From Pseudomonas sp. St316 (lineage in GTDB: Bacteria > Pseudomonadota > Gammaproteobacteria > Pseudomonadales > Pseudomonadaceae), in NCBI RefSeq assembly GCF_018325905.1, contig NZ_AP021901.1, forward strand, positions 5,084,001 through 5,148,000: a stretch of 64,000 nt of DNA, read 5' to 3'. Position numbers and translations under genes: made by a program. Below are positions 1-8,412 of the stretch, one piece after another. How positions within the stretch are numbered: the stretch's first letter is position 1; the number at the start of each line of letters is the position of its first letter. Under the pieces are notes generated by a model that was not told the origin of the DNA, ran no database searches, and saw only the letters and a program-made list of their open reading frames with translations.

Positions 1-217
1 CTTCGCTCTTGATCGGATAGCGCTGCACCAGGTTCGCCACTTCCGATTCGCTGCTGGCGGCCGGGTCCTGGAACAGGCGCAGGCCACGGCCTTCATAGAA
101 GGCGATGCCCCAACCGTCGCGGTGCGGCCCGGTCTTGCCGCCGCGCTGCATCAGCCCGGTAAAGCTGAACACGATGTCGGTCGGCACATTGGCGCTCATG
201 CCCAATAACTCACACAT
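1..217 (-). CDS. Class II glutamine amidotransferase (YafJ-like), 5' part only
   Basis: About 72 N-terminal residues are visible; the gene runs off the left edge. The protein starts MCELLGMS, so Cys2 would become the N-terminal nucleophile after Met removal, as in Ntn-type class II amidotransferases. The downstream pattern [14 protein letters not shown] matches the glutaminase core of YafJ-like proteins. Family members release ammonia from glutamine or act as gamma-glutamyl hydrolases; the true substrate here is unknown. A weak GAG ribosome site precedes the ATG. The gene reads away from the small membrane protein 32 nt upstream, so they may be cotranscribed. Confidence 0.85.
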   Translation of the reverse strand, partial: MCELLGMSANVPTDIVFSFTGLMQRGGKTGPHRDGWGIAFYEGRGLRLFQDPAASSESEVANLVQRYPIKSE

Positions 218-249
218 GCTCGAACTCTCGCTTCAAGGGGCAGGCCCGG

Positions 250-747
250 CTACAGGCGCGGTTCGATACGCGAACGCTGGGGATTGCTCGGCACGGGCGG
301 GCGACCGTAACGGTCATCACCGGCCACGCCAAACGGTGGCTCGTCTTCCGGCTCATCGGCCGCGGCCGCGGCTTTTGCGGCGGCGGCCCGTTCCTTGCGA
401 GCGTTAGCGGCCCGCTCGATGGGGAAGCGGACCAGCACCAAAATGAAGTAGAGGCCGAAGGCGATCATGCCGTACATGAGCAGATCGGAAGCCGCCCGCC
501 AGACGTTGTTGCCGACTTTGAACAGCACGTCCAGGGCAACAATGGCCAGGGCCGGGGCGACCTTGTCCTTCACCGGATCAACAATGGTCGGGCAAAACAG
601 CAACACCGCCATCAGCAACCGCAGCGGTTCGCGCAACCAGCGCCACATCCAGCGGGTCATGCGCATCCACACCAGCAGGCAGCCCAGGGCGGCGAAGGCG
701 TAGAGGCCCCAGGCAATCAGATAGTCATTCTCGGTCATGGTGTCCAT
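250..747 (-). CDS. Conserved small membrane protein of unknown function
   Basis: A 165-residue protein with three hydrophobic segments (about residues 8-28, 40-56 and 88-108), followed by a charged, Ala/Glu/Pro-rich cytoplasmic-type tail. No catalytic motif is visible. Such proteins are conserved in Pseudomonas without assigned function. A second Met at residue 4 (MTENDY) is an equally plausible start. It lies just upstream of the amidotransferase on the same strand, and its promoter must lie in the roughly 130-bp gap shared with the divergent oligopeptidase B gene. Confidence 0.7.
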   Translation of the reverse strand: MDTMTENDYLIAWGLYAFAALGCLLVWMRMTRWMWRWLREPLRLLMAVLLFCPTIVDPVKDKVAPALAIVALDVLFKVGNNVWRAASDLLMYGMIAFGLYFILVLVRFPIERAANARKERAAAAKAAAAADEPEDEPPFGVAGDDRYGRPPVPSNPQRSRIEPRL

Positions 748-882
748 GGCAAGGCAGGCAAAGAGACGCTTATAGTAACGGCTTTTCGCTCGTCAGGCTG
801 CCCCGGCGTCTGGCGAATGGCCTGTGTGGTTGGTTCTGTCCAGGCCACGTGTCTTTTTTCGTTCAACGTTCGAGAGCCTTTC

Positions 883-2937
883 ATGTCCCTATCTGCCCAC
901 GTTTCCAACGCCCCGATTGCCCGCAGGGACGCCGGTGTTGACCCGTACGCCTGGTTGCAGGAACGCGACACCGACGCCGTGCTCGACTACCTCAAGGCCG
1001 AAAACAGCTACCAGCAGGCGCAACTGGCCGATCAGGCTGAACTGCGCGAAACCCTGTTCCAGGAGATCAAGGGCCGGATCCTCGAGACCGACCTGTCGCT
1101 GCCCTCGCCTTGGGGCCCGTACCTGTATTACACCCGCACCACGGCCGGTGACGAATACCCGCGCCACTACCGCTGCCCGCGCCCGGCCGACGACAGCCTG
1201 AGCGTGGATGAAAGCCGCGAACAACTGCTGCTGGACCCGAACGTGCTGGCCGGCGGCGGCTTCTTTTCCCTGGGCGCCTTCAGTATCAGCCCCGACCACC
1301 AGCGCCTGGCCTACAGCCTGGACACCACGGGCGAGGAGATCTACACCCTGTTCGTGAAGGAATTATCCAACGACAAGGTCAGCGAACTGTCCTTCGCCGA
1401 TTGCGACGGCAGCATGACTTGGGCCAACGATAGCTTGACGCTGTTTTTTGGCGAGTTGGACGATACCCATCGCCCTCACAAGCTCTGGCGCTATCGCCTG
1501 GACGGCACTGCCGCCGAGCAAGTGTTCCATGAGCCGGACGGGCGTTTCTTCCTGCATTGCTACCGTTCGAGCTCGGAAAAGCAGTTGATCCTGTCCCTGG
1601 GCAGCAAGACCACCAGTGAAGTCTGGGTGCTGGACGCCGCGCAACCGCAGCGCCCCTTTACCTGCCTGGCGCCTCGCGTGGAAAACCATGAATACGACGT
1701 CGACCACGGCCTGCTCGATAACCAATGGACCTGGTTGATCCGCAGCAACCGCGACGGGATCAACTTCGCCCTGTACCAGGCCGCCGATACGGGCGTGGCG
1801 CCGACCGAGGCTGACTGGCAGAACCTGATCCCCCACAGCGACACGGTGATGATCGACGGCCTGAGCCTGAACGCCGGGGCCATGACCTTGAGCCTGCGTG
1901 AGGGCGGCTTGCCAATCATTGAAGTGCACCCACAGGGCTTGCCGGCCTATCGGGTGCAACTGCCGGATGCGGCCTACAGCCTGCATGTGCAGAACAGCCT
2001 GGAATTCACCAGCGACCGCATTCGCCTGCGCTATGAGGCCTTGAATCGTCCGGCGCAGATCCGCCAGTTGGACCTGGCCAGCGGCGCACAGGTGGTGCTC
2101 AAGCAAACCCCGGTGCTGGGCCCGTTCGACGCCGATGCCTACGTCAGCCAGCGGCTCTGGGCGACCGCACCGGACGGCACCCAGGTGCCCATCAGCCTGG
2201 TGGTCAAGCGCGAAGCCCTCGGCCAGCCGGTACCGCTGTACCTGTACGGCTACGGGGCCTATGGCGAAAGCCTCGACCCGTGGTTTTCCCATTCGCGGCT
2301 GAGCCTGCTTGACCGCGGCGTAGCGTTTGCCATCGCCCATGTGCGGGGCGGAGGCGAGCTGGGGGAAGCCTGGTATCGCGCCGGCAAGCAGGAACACAAG
2401 CACAACACGTTCAGCGACTTCATCGCCTGCGCCGAACACTTGATCGGCAACGGTTTCACCACCGCCGAACAACTGGCAATCAGCGGCGGCAGCGCCGGTG
2501 GCCTGCTGATCGGCGCGGTGCTCAACCAACGCCCGGAGCTGTTCAAGGTTGCGATTGCGGAGGTGCCGTTCGTCGACGTACTCAACACCATGCTCGACCC
2601 GGACTTGCCGCTGACGGTCACCGAATACGACGAATGGGGTAATCCAGAGGAGCCGGACGTTTATGATCGGATCCGGGCCTACGCCCCGTACGAAAACGTC
2701 AGCGCCCAGGCCTACCCGGCGCTGCTGGTGATCGCTGGTTACAACGACAGCCGTGTGCAGTACTGGGAAGCGGCCAAGTGGGTGGCGAAATTGCGGGCCA
2801 CCAAGACCGACGACAACCCCCTGCTGCTCAAGACCGAACTGGGCGCCGGCCATGGCGGAATGAGCGGGCGCTACCAGGGATTGCGTGACGTAGCGCTCGA
2901 ATATGCATTTGTCCTGAAGGTTTTGGGGATGGCCTGA
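883..2937 (+). CDS. ptrB: Oligopeptidase B (prolyl oligopeptidase family, S9A)
   Basis: A 684-residue serine oligopeptidase that cuts short peptides after Arg or Lys. It has an N-terminal beta-propeller-like region (to about residue 420) and a C-terminal alpha/beta hydrolase domain. The triad is visible: Ser537 in ISGGSAGG, Asp622 in YNDSRV and His657 in GAGHGG, nearly the spacing of E. coli OpdB. The start was set at ATG 883 (MSLSAHVS); the open frame extends upstream to 817, but that part reads as non-coding leader. No signal peptide, so cytoplasmic. A REPIN follows its stop codon. Confidence 0.93.
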   Translation: MSLSAHVSNAPIARRDAGVDPYAWLQERDTDAVLDYLKAENSYQQAQLADQAELRETLFQEIKGRILETDLSLPSPWGPYLYYTRTTAGDEYPRHYRCPRPADDSLSVDESREQLLLDPNVLAGGGFFSLGAFSISPDHQRLAYSLDTTGEEIYTLFVKELSNDKVSELSFADCDGSMTWANDSLTLFFGELDDTHRPHKLWRYRLDGTAAEQVFHEPDGRFFLHCYRSSSEKQLILSLGSKTTSEVWVLDAAQPQRPFTCLAPRVENHEYDVDHGLLDNQWTWLIRSNRDGINFALYQAADTGVAPTEADWQNLIPHSDTVMIDGLSLNAGAMTLSLREGGLPIIEVHPQGLPAYRVQLPDAAYSLHVQNSLEFTSDRIRLRYEALNRPAQIRQLDLASGAQVVLKQTPVLGPFDADAYVSQRLWATAPDGTQVPISLVVKREALGQPVPLYLYGYGAYGESLDPWFSHSRLSLLDRGVAFAIAHVRGGGELGEAWYRAGKQEHKHNTFSDFIACAEHLIGNGFTTAEQLAISGGSAGGLLIGAVLNQRPELFKVAIAEVPFVDVLNTMLDPDLPLTVTEYDEWGNPEEPDVYDRIRAYAPYENVSAQAYPALLVIAGYNDSRVQYWEAAKWVAKLRATKTDDNPLLLKTELGAGHGGMSGRYQGLRDVALEYAFVLKVLGMA

Positions 2938-3017
2938 GGAACTCTGTGGGATGGCCGGGTCTTAGCTCCATGCGCCAGTCCATGATGCAACCACAATCCA
3001 CTGTGGGAGCGAGCCTT

Positions 3018-3106
3018 TGTGGGAGCAAGGCTTGCCCGCGATGGCATCAGCTTGATCTGATAGACAGACCGAGTCGCCTGTATCGCGGGCAAGCCTTGCT
3101 CCCACA
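3018..3106. repeat. REPIN (GTGGGAGC family), 89 bp
   Basis: Two inverted REP arms (TGTGGGAGCAAGGCTTGCC at the left, its complement ending CCCACA at the right) enclose a variable centre. A partial extra arm (TGTGGGAGCGAGCC) sits directly before it at 3002. It occupies the gap between oligopeptidase B and the cNMP-binding protein gene. Confidence 0.9.
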
Positions 3107-3183
3107 AGAACCGGTTATGGGTATCGTCTTACACCCAGGCCAGCCCAAACCTGTAACAAACACAAGAAAAAGACCGTGCCGAC

Positions 3184-3657
3184 ATGTCAGAACCGACCTT
3201 ACTGAACAAAGAAATCCGCGACTGGTTGATGGACTGCGGTCTGTTCGACCAGTTGCTGCCTGTCGACTTCGCCGCGGCGTCGGGCTATTTCAGCATCAGC
3301 GCCATCGCCGAGGGTGAAGCGATTTTCCACGAGGGAGATGCCGGCAGCTTCATGTGCATCATCCACACCGGCCAGGTGGCCGTGCAGAAAACCGGCCCCG
3401 ACGGCCAACCCGTGACCATCGCCACACTGCGAAGTGGCCGGGCATTCGGTGAAATGGCCGTGCTCGACGGAGAGCGACGCTCGGCCAGTTGCATCGCCGC
3501 CAGCGATTGCCAGTTGCTGAATCTGGGCAAGGACTCCCTGGAGAAAATGCTCAACGACGCCCCCAAGATCGCCGCCAAGATCATCCGCGCCCTCGCCGTC
3601 TCCCTGTCCAAGCGCCTGCGCATGGCCGATGGGCAGTTGTTGTCGCAGCAGGTCTGA
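3184..3657 (+). CDS. Cyclic nucleotide-binding domain protein
   Basis: A 157-residue protein made almost entirely of one cNMP-binding beta-roll (about residues 20-140). The phosphate-binding cassette is recognisable in FGEMAVLDGERRSAS, with the conserved Gly-Glu and Arg. There is no helix-turn-helix, kinase or channel segment, so it is not a Crp-type regulator; it may be a stand-alone sensor acting through a partner. It is flanked on both sides by REP repeats and appears to be a single-gene unit. Ligand (cAMP, cGMP or none) cannot be told from sequence. Confidence 0.85.
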   Translation: MSEPTLLNKEIRDWLMDCGLFDQLLPVDFAAASGYFSISAIAEGEAIFHEGDAGSFMCIIHTGQVAVQKTGPDGQPVTIATLRSGRAFGEMAVLDGERRSASCIAASDCQLLNLGKDSLEKMLNDAPKIAAKIIRALAVSLSKRLRMADGQLLSQQV

Positions 3658-3698
3658 CCCCCTCAGTCAGTTGAAACACAGAACCTGAGAGGGGTGCC

Positions 3699-3772
3699 TG
3701 TGGGAGCAAAGCTTGCTCGCGATAGCGGTGTTGCATATGCCGACGTCATCGCGAGCAAGCTTTGCTCCCACA
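3699..3772. repeat. REP doublet (GTGGGAGC family)
   Basis: Inverted arms TGTGGGAGCAAAGCTTGCTC and complement, separated by a short spacer, 74 bp in all. It lies between convergent genes (cNMP-binding protein on plus, Pro-rich secreted protein on minus). Confidence 0.9.
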
Positions 3773-3820
3773 GAGTTCACCGCAATGCTCGAACCCACCG
3801 TTTTTTACCATTCAGTTGTT

Positions 3821-4128
3821 TCACCGACTGGCTACAGGGTTACCCCCCGGCGACTTGGCCTTCGGCGCTTGCGGTTCCATACCCGGTATCGGCTGGTCCT
3901 TGGGTGGCTTGGGCATTTCGATGGGGGCAGCAGGGGCGGCCCGCCGCTTCCGGGGGCAACCTTGGGCACACCGCTGGGGGTGACCGGCGGATAGGGCATG
4001 GGGGTGGCGGTGCCAGGCGACCCGGGAATGCTCGGTGGGTTGACCGGAATCGTCGGTTGTTGAGCCTGTGCGTCACTTATAGAGAGCGCCGCCAGGGCAA
4101 TGGCCGTTAGAATGATGCACTTCATCAA
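3821..4128 (-). pseudogene. Pro-rich secreted small protein with probable frameshift
   Basis: Begins MMKCIILTAIALAALS with a clear signal peptide (cleavage after AQA, about residue 22) and then a Pro-rich stretch (VNPPSIPGSPGTATP). In the frame of the start codon the last 35 residues turn Arg/Trp-rich with rare AGG/CGA codons and stop at 3832. The -1 neighbouring frame instead reads APIEMPKPPKDQPIPGMEP, which continues the Pro-rich style, to a stop at 3821. A one-base loss in the G/C run near 3940 explains this. It could also be a sequencing error, in which case the gene is intact and about 102 residues long. Function unknown. Confidence 0.6.
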
Positions 4129-4197
4129 TGGCTCCGTGGCTATTGTCTGCTTTAAGGCTAGTCGTTACCGCGCGGTTTGCCCTCCTACGAGATTTCC

Positions 4198-4884
4198 ATG
4201 AAACGTTTCGTTCTGCTCGACACCACGCCCATCCCTGATAACGGCGGTGCCCTGTGCCTGTTCGAGTACGGCGAAGACTTCGTCATCAAGATCCAGGGCG
4301 GCGACGGCGGGCAGTTGATGAACACCCGCATGCACGGTTCCGAAGATGCCCTGGCAGAGATTCCCTGCCGCAAGGTGGCCGGTCGTCCTGGCTCGCGCGT
4401 GCTGATCGGTGGCCTCGGCATGGGCTTCACCCTCGCCTCGGCACTCAAGCACCTGGGCAAGACCGCCGAAGTGGTGGTGGCCGAGCTGGTGCCCGGTGTC
4501 GTGGAGTGGAACCGTGGCCCCCTGGGAGAAAAGGCCGGGCGGCCGCTGTCGGACCCGCGCACAGTGATCCGCATGGAGGACGTGGCCAAGGTGCTGCAAA
4601 CCGAACCCCAGGGTTTCGACGCGATCATGCTCGATGTCGACAACGGCCCCGAAGGCCTGACCCAGAAAGCCAACAGTTGGCTGTATTCGGCCGGTGGCCT
4701 GGCCGCCTGCGCCAAGGCCCTGCGGCCCAAGGGCGTGCTGGCGGTGTGGTCGGCCAGCGCCGACCGACAGTTTTCCGACAAGCTGAAGAAAGCCGGTTTC
4801 AAGGCCGAAGAAGTGCAAGTGTTCGCCCATGGCAACAAAGGCACCCGCCACACCATCTGGATTGCCGAGAAGCTCAAGGGCTGA
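4198..4884 (+). CDS. Spermidine synthase-like (SAM-fold) protein
   Basis: A 228-residue Rossmann-fold protein of the spermidine synthase/methyltransferase superfamily. The nucleotide motif is VLIGGLGMGFTLASAL with the following acidic VVVAELVPGVVEWN, and AIMLDVDNGP is the motif-IV region. It lacks the full N-terminal domain of true SpeE and is shorter, so the aminopropyl acceptor is uncertain; many such proteins are only annotated spermidine synthase by homology. The start at 4198 (MKRFVLLD) is preferred over 4177. It is followed 48 nt later by yajD. Confidence 0.75.
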   Translation: MKRFVLLDTTPIPDNGGALCLFEYGEDFVIKIQGGDGGQLMNTRMHGSEDALAEIPCRKVAGRPGSRVLIGGLGMGFTLASALKHLGKTAEVVVAELVPGVVEWNRGPLGEKAGRPLSDPRTVIRMEDVAKVLQTEPQGFDAIMLDVDNGPEGLTQKANSWLYSAGGLAACAKALRPKGVLAVWSASADRQFSDKLKKAGFKAEEVQVFAHGNKGTRHTIWIAEKLKG

Positions 4885-4932
4885 GCTAAACTCTGTCCAA
4901 CCGTCATCCGTCTTGTCTACAAAGGTGAACCC

Positions 4933-5307
4933 ATGAGTTCGTCAACACCACCGTCCAACACCGCCAAATTGGACCGCATCCTCGCCGACGCCCAGCGCGA
5001 TCGGGAGATGGGCTACCGCGACAAAGCCCTGAAAATGTACCCCCATGTCTGTGGCCGCTGCGCCCGTGAATTTTCCGGCAAGCGCCTGAGCGAACTGACC
5101 GTTCACCACCGCGACCACAACCACGACAACAACCCGCAGGACGGTTCCAACTGGGAACTGCTGTGCCTGTACTGCCACGACAACGAGCACTCGCGCTACA
5201 CCGACCAGCAATATTTCGGCGACGGCTCCCTGAGCACCCCGAAAATCGCCAAGGCGACCCACAACCCCTTCGCCGCACTGGCCGGGTTGATGAAAAAAGA
5301 CGAGTAA
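4933..5307 (+). CDS. yajD: YajD-family HNH nuclease
   Basis: A 124-residue protein with a compact HNH zinc-finger nuclease domain in its second half: CGRCAREF, then LTVHHRDHNHDNNPQ, then NWELLCLYCHDNEH. This gives the two CxxC zinc pairs and the catalytic His pair. The N-terminal 35 residues are helical and charged. YajD proteins are widespread in gamma-proteobacteria with no firmly established role. The ATG is preceded by AAAGGTGAACCC, a good ribosome site. A REP element follows. Confidence 0.85.
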   Translation: MSSSTPPSNTAKLDRILADAQRDREMGYRDKALKMYPHVCGRCAREFSGKRLSELTVHHRDHNHDNNPQDGSNWELLCLYCHDNEHSRYTDQQYFGDGSLSTPKIAKATHNPFAALAGLMKKDE

Positions 5308-5332
5308 TCCAGCGTTGTGGCGAGCCCCGTTT

Positions 5333-5419
5333 TGTGGGAGCAAGGCTTGCCCGCGATGAAGCCGATGCGGTCTTTCAGAAACCGAGGTGCCTAGTTCGCG
5401 AGCAAGCTTTGCTCCCACA
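5333..5419. repeat. REPIN (GTGGGAGC family), 87 bp
   Basis: Arms TGTGGGAGCAAGGCTTGCCC and GCGAGCAAGCTTTGCTCCCACA with a variable centre; located between yajD and the SpoU-type methyltransferase, ending about 50 bp before the latter's putative promoter. Confidence 0.9.
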
Positions 5420-5445
5420 GATTGTGTGAGCCATACATCTCGAAC

Positions 5446-5475
5446 CTGACCACCCTCCCCCATTCCCCGTATAAT
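5446..5475 (+). promoter_or_regulatory. Candidate sigma-70 promoter of the SpoU-type methyltransferase
   Basis: A perfect TATAAT lies at 5470-5475 with CTGACC 18 bp upstream (5446-5451), giving a predicted leader of roughly 20 nt before the GTG start at 5505. The -35 is only a moderate match. Confidence 0.5.
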
Positions 5476-5504
5476 CGCGCCTTTTCCCCAAAGGCACCCC
5501 GCCC

Positions 5505-5975
5505 GTGGCCAACAAACGCTATAGCTGCATCGGTCTGTTCAACCCCAAGTCACCGGAAAACGTCGGTTCGGTCATGCGTGCCGCCGGCTGCTACGGCGTG
5601 GCGTCGGTGTTCTACACCGGCAAGCGCTATGAGCGTGCCGCCGACTTCGTCACCGACACCAAGAAAGTCCACTACGACATCCCGCTGATTGGTATCGACG
5701 ACCTGAAGAAAATCCTGCCCCTGGGCTGTGTGCCCGTGGCCGTGGAACTGGTGGAAGGCGCCCGTCCGTTGCCCGAATACACCCACCCGGACCGGGCGCT
5801 GTACATCTTCGGCCCCGAAGACGGCTCGCTGGACAAGGACATCCGCGATTGGTGCGAAGACGTGGTGTACATCCCCACTACCGGCTGCATGAACCTGGCC
5901 GCCACGGTCAACGTCGTGCTGTACGACCGCATGGCCAAAGGCAACAACACCCGTTCGGGGCCACAATTCCGCTGA
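5505..5975 (+). CDS. SpoU/TrmH-family RNA 2'-O-methyltransferase
   Basis: A 156-residue protein with the three motifs of the SPOUT trefoil-knot fold: NPKSPENVGSVMRAAG near the N-terminus, ALYIFGPEDGSLD in the middle, and the SAM-binding knot TTGCMNLAATVNVVLYDRM at the end. Members 2'-O-methylate ribose in tRNA or rRNA. It is shorter than TrmH or RlmB and has no extra N-terminal RNA-binding domain, so the target is not clear. The start is GTG, giving MANKRYS. Confidence 0.85.
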   Translation: MANKRYSCIGLFNPKSPENVGSVMRAAGCYGVASVFYTGKRYERAADFVTDTKKVHYDIPLIGIDDLKKILPLGCVPVAVELVEGARPLPEYTHPDRALYIFGPEDGSLDKDIRDWCEDVVYIPTTGCMNLAATVNVVLYDRMAKGNNTRSGPQFR

Positions 5976-6052
5976 TCGGCGCAACATTCGATTGAACAAG
6001 GCAATCGCTCGGGCAGTCAGCTTTATACCAATCCCCACACCGGAGACAGATC

Positions 6053-6430
6053 ATGAGCGATAACAACCCGTTCGAGCCGATTGAGACCACCCCTTTCCAA
6101 TCCCATCCGCCACAAAACGTGCATGGCTGGGAACGCATTGGCTCACTGGCCGGCGGTGTGCTGATGATGGGCAAGGGCTTGCGCCGTGGCGGTGTGCTCG
6201 GCCTGGCTCAACTGGCGATCGGTGGCATGGCGCTGGCGCGGGGGATCACCGGGCATTGCTCGGCCAAGGCCTTGCTGGAAAAGAACCGTCAGAACTTCAA
6301 CAGCGCCCGCGCCCGCATCGAGCAGGCCGGTGAGGAGCTGGGTCGCCTGAAGGCCAATGCCGAGGCGGCAACCAGTACCGCTACGGTGACGGGGAATGAT
6401 TCGTTGGATTCGCCGAAGGCTGGGCTCTGA
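6053..6430 (+). CDS. DUF2892-like inner-membrane protein
   Basis: A 125-residue protein. After a polar N-terminus it shows a hydrophobic Gly-rich region (about residues 30-65, GVLGLAQLAIGGMALARG) that resembles the YgaP-type DUF2892 membrane segment, followed by a short helical tail with many Ala, Glu and Arg. Function unknown. The ATG has an upstream GGAGACAG ribosome site. It stands alone, with a REP cluster downstream. Confidence 0.6.
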   Translation: MSDNNPFEPIETTPFQSHPPQNVHGWERIGSLAGGVLMMGKGLRRGGVLGLAQLAIGGMALARGITGHCSAKALLEKNRQNFNSARARIEQAGEELGRLKANAEAATSTATVTGNDSLDSPKAGL

Positions 6431-6451
6431 TTTTGCAGTGCCGCTGATGGC

Positions 6452-6541
6452 CTCATCGCGAGCAAGCTCGCTCCCACAGGGGACCGCATTCCAGTGTGGA
6501 AGCGAGCTTGTGTGGGAGCGAGCTTGCTCGCGATAGCGGTG
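6452..6541. repeat. REP doublet (GTGGGAGC family), outward arrangement
   Basis: Here the order is CATCGCGAGCAAGCTCGC first and TGTGGGAGCGAGCTTGCTCG second, with a third partial arm at 6494. The right edge touches the stop codon (6542-6544) of the convergent peptidase-like gene. Confidence 0.9.
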
Positions 6542-7771
6542 TCACTGAAGTAACCGAGTATCCAGCACAGTAGAGCTCCCCTCCAGGATGCTTTCGCTGA
6601 GCTGCACAAATTCCTGGGTGTCGACCGTTTCCAAGCGCATCGCCCCCTGCAACACATCATCCAGCGAACGCTTGTTACGGGTTTTCAGGCGAATCTCGCG
6701 GTCCAGCTCCTGCAGCAGCAACACCGCCTTGGCCACTGCCGCGGGGCTGATCTGTTCGCCGCGCAAGGTGGTGACGCCCTTGCTGTCGCGGGCAAGCCGG
6801 TCATTGAGGGTCTGATAGCGCTCATCACTCACGCCACCGGCGCGGCGCAGCAATTCGATGGCGTAGTACTCGGTCAGCCCCTCGCTGATCCAGTCGCTAC
6901 GATCATGATCATTGACCCGGGCCAGCGCCTGCACCAACTCCCGCAACAACGGGCTACTACCGCGCTCGCTGACCAGCGGCGGACGGCTGTGCAGGTAGAT
7001 CGAGTCGTGGCCGGCCTGGGCCCCACGCCACAACGGATCACCGGCGCCGACAATCAGCAACTTGGCCGGATGGCGCGGCACCAGCGCTTGTACCTGCGGC
7101 CAGACGAATGTCAGCAGCGTCAGCACATCCATCCGGCGCATGCCTTGGCCTTGGGGCGAAGCCACCGTCACCTCGGTTTCGCCCAGACGGGTACGGCGGC
7201 TACCCAGTTTGCCGGCGAGCATCCAGCCCGTGGGGCGGTCGAACAGGCGCGAGGGGTTGTCGATGCGAAAGCGTTGCTTGCCGATGCGCGGCCAAGGCGT
7301 CTCGATGCTTTTCCAACCATCAGGCAATTCAACCTCAAGACGGGCCACCAGTTCGACGCCGTCCTGCTGGTCGAGCTTGGCCGACGGCACCAGCTCATCG
7401 CCCCGCAGCAATGCCCACGTCGGGGTCATGCGGGTTTCGTAGGTACCCGTCTTGCGCGCATGGCTGATGCGCACCCGGTAGCTCAGGCTGGCCTTGTCGG
7501 CTGACGGGCGCCAGACACCTCGCGCCTCTTGGCCAGGAGTGAGTTGCCATTGGCCGTCGGCCTTGAAATCGCTGTAGCGACTGCCGTCGCCGAGGTCGAA
7601 ATCCAGGCTGCGCACCGCCGAACCCCGGGCCAGCGTCAGGCGCACTTCGGCCTGATCGCTCTTGGGCAACAGGTGCACGTGATAATCCAGATCGACTTTC
7701 TGCGCCGCCCACAGCGGCCCGCACATCGCCAGCAGCCCGGCGGCCAGCATCCGTTTCAATCCTGCTGCCAT
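6542..7771 (-). CDS. M1/M61 peptidase-like exported protein with degenerate zinc motif
   Basis: A 409-residue protein with an N-terminal signal peptide (MLAAGLLAMCGPLWAAQ). The C-terminal third resembles gluzincin aminopeptidases: SDWISEGLTEYYAIELL is the region of the third zinc ligand (Glu297). The expected HEXXH is replaced by RELVQ (residues 277-281), keeping the Glu but losing both His ligands. It is therefore probably not an active zinc peptidase and may be a binding or scaffold protein. The start at 7771 was chosen because it puts the signal peptide at the N-terminus. It is 31 nt downstream of ycgN on the same strand. Confidence 0.65.
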   Translation of the reverse strand: MAAGLKRMLAAGLLAMCGPLWAAQKVDLDYHVHLLPKSDQAEVRLTLARGSAVRSLDFDLGDGSRYSDFKADGQWQLTPGQEARGVWRPSADKASLSYRVRISHARKTGTYETRMTPTWALLRGDELVPSAKLDQQDGVELVARLEVELPDGWKSIETPWPRIGKQRFRIDNPSRLFDRPTGWMLAGKLGSRRTRLGETEVTVASPQGQGMRRMDVLTLLTFVWPQVQALVPRHPAKLLIVGAGDPLWRGAQAGHDSIYLHSRPPLVSERGSSPLLRELVQALARVNDHDRSDWISEGLTEYYAIELLRRAGGVSDERYQTLNDRLARDSKGVTTLRGEQISPAAVAKAVLLLQELDREIRLKTRNKRSLDDVLQGAMRLETVDTQEFVQLSESILEGSSTVLDTRLLQ

Positions 7772-7802
7772 GGGTTCTCCCTGAAGTGCGCCGCCCGATG
7801 GC

Positions 7803-8252
7803 TCAGCCGGCACGGAAAATCAGATGATCTTCCCAATCGTCTTCCGGCACGCTGCCTTCGGCCAGCATACGCCCGGACTGGGAAATGCGTTCGTGGTGCA
7901 CGGCATCGCGATCACCGCAGACCAGGTGGTGCCACAACGGCAAGTCCTTGCCCTCGCTGACCAGCCGATAGCCACAGGTCGGCGGCAGCCACTTGAACTC
8001 ATCGGCCTTGCCCGGTGTGAGCTGGATGCAGTCGGGGACAAAGTCGCGACGGTTGGGATAGTCGGTGCACTGGCAGGTTTTCAGGTCCAGCAGTTTGCAG
8101 GCGATGCGCGTGTAGTAGACGCTGTTGTCGTCTTCGTCTTCGAGTTTTTGCAGGCAGCACAGGCCACAGCCGTCGCACAGCGATTCCCACTCCTGCAGAT
8201 CGAGCTGATCGAGGGTTTTGCGTTTCCAGAACGGTTCGACTTTGGCGGCCAT
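7803..8252 (-). CDS. ycgN: YcgN-family cysteine-cluster protein (UPF0260)
   Basis: A 149-residue protein with the conserved Cys cluster: CDGCGLCC near residue 28, then [15 protein letters not shown], and later Cys in VPDC, PTCGYR and VCGDRD. Eight or more conserved Cys suggest a zinc or iron-sulfur site. UPF0260/YcgN proteins are broadly conserved but uncharacterised. Start MAAKVEPFW at 8252. The peptidase-like gene follows closely. In many pseudomonads YcgN lies near YcgL and rnd, which are encoded 2 kb away here. Confidence 0.9.
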   Translation of the reverse strand: MAAKVEPFWKRKTLDQLDLQEWESLCDGCGLCCLQKLEDEDDNSVYYTRIACKLLDLKTCQCTDYPNRRDFVPDCIQLTPGKADEFKWLPPTCGYRLVSEGKDLPLWHHLVCGDRDAVHHERISQSGRMLAEGSVPEDDWEDHLIFRAG

Positions 8253-8412
8253 GGCTCAAGCATCAACATCAGGTGGTGAGAAGGCCGACAGTCTAGTGCC
8301 CGGACCTCGCCAGGCCAAGCATTGGCGACTGTCGGTATGCAGGGGCTTGTCAGGTCGCGTGGCGGGACGTAGGTTGCTTCATTTATCTTCCCGAACCCAG
8401 TCAGGTAAGCCC

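Noticed and set aside
1363..2853. 496-residue minus-strand ORF inside oligopeptidase B
   Set aside because: It is a GC-rich shadow frame of a clear S9 protease with its full catalytic triad on the plus strand.
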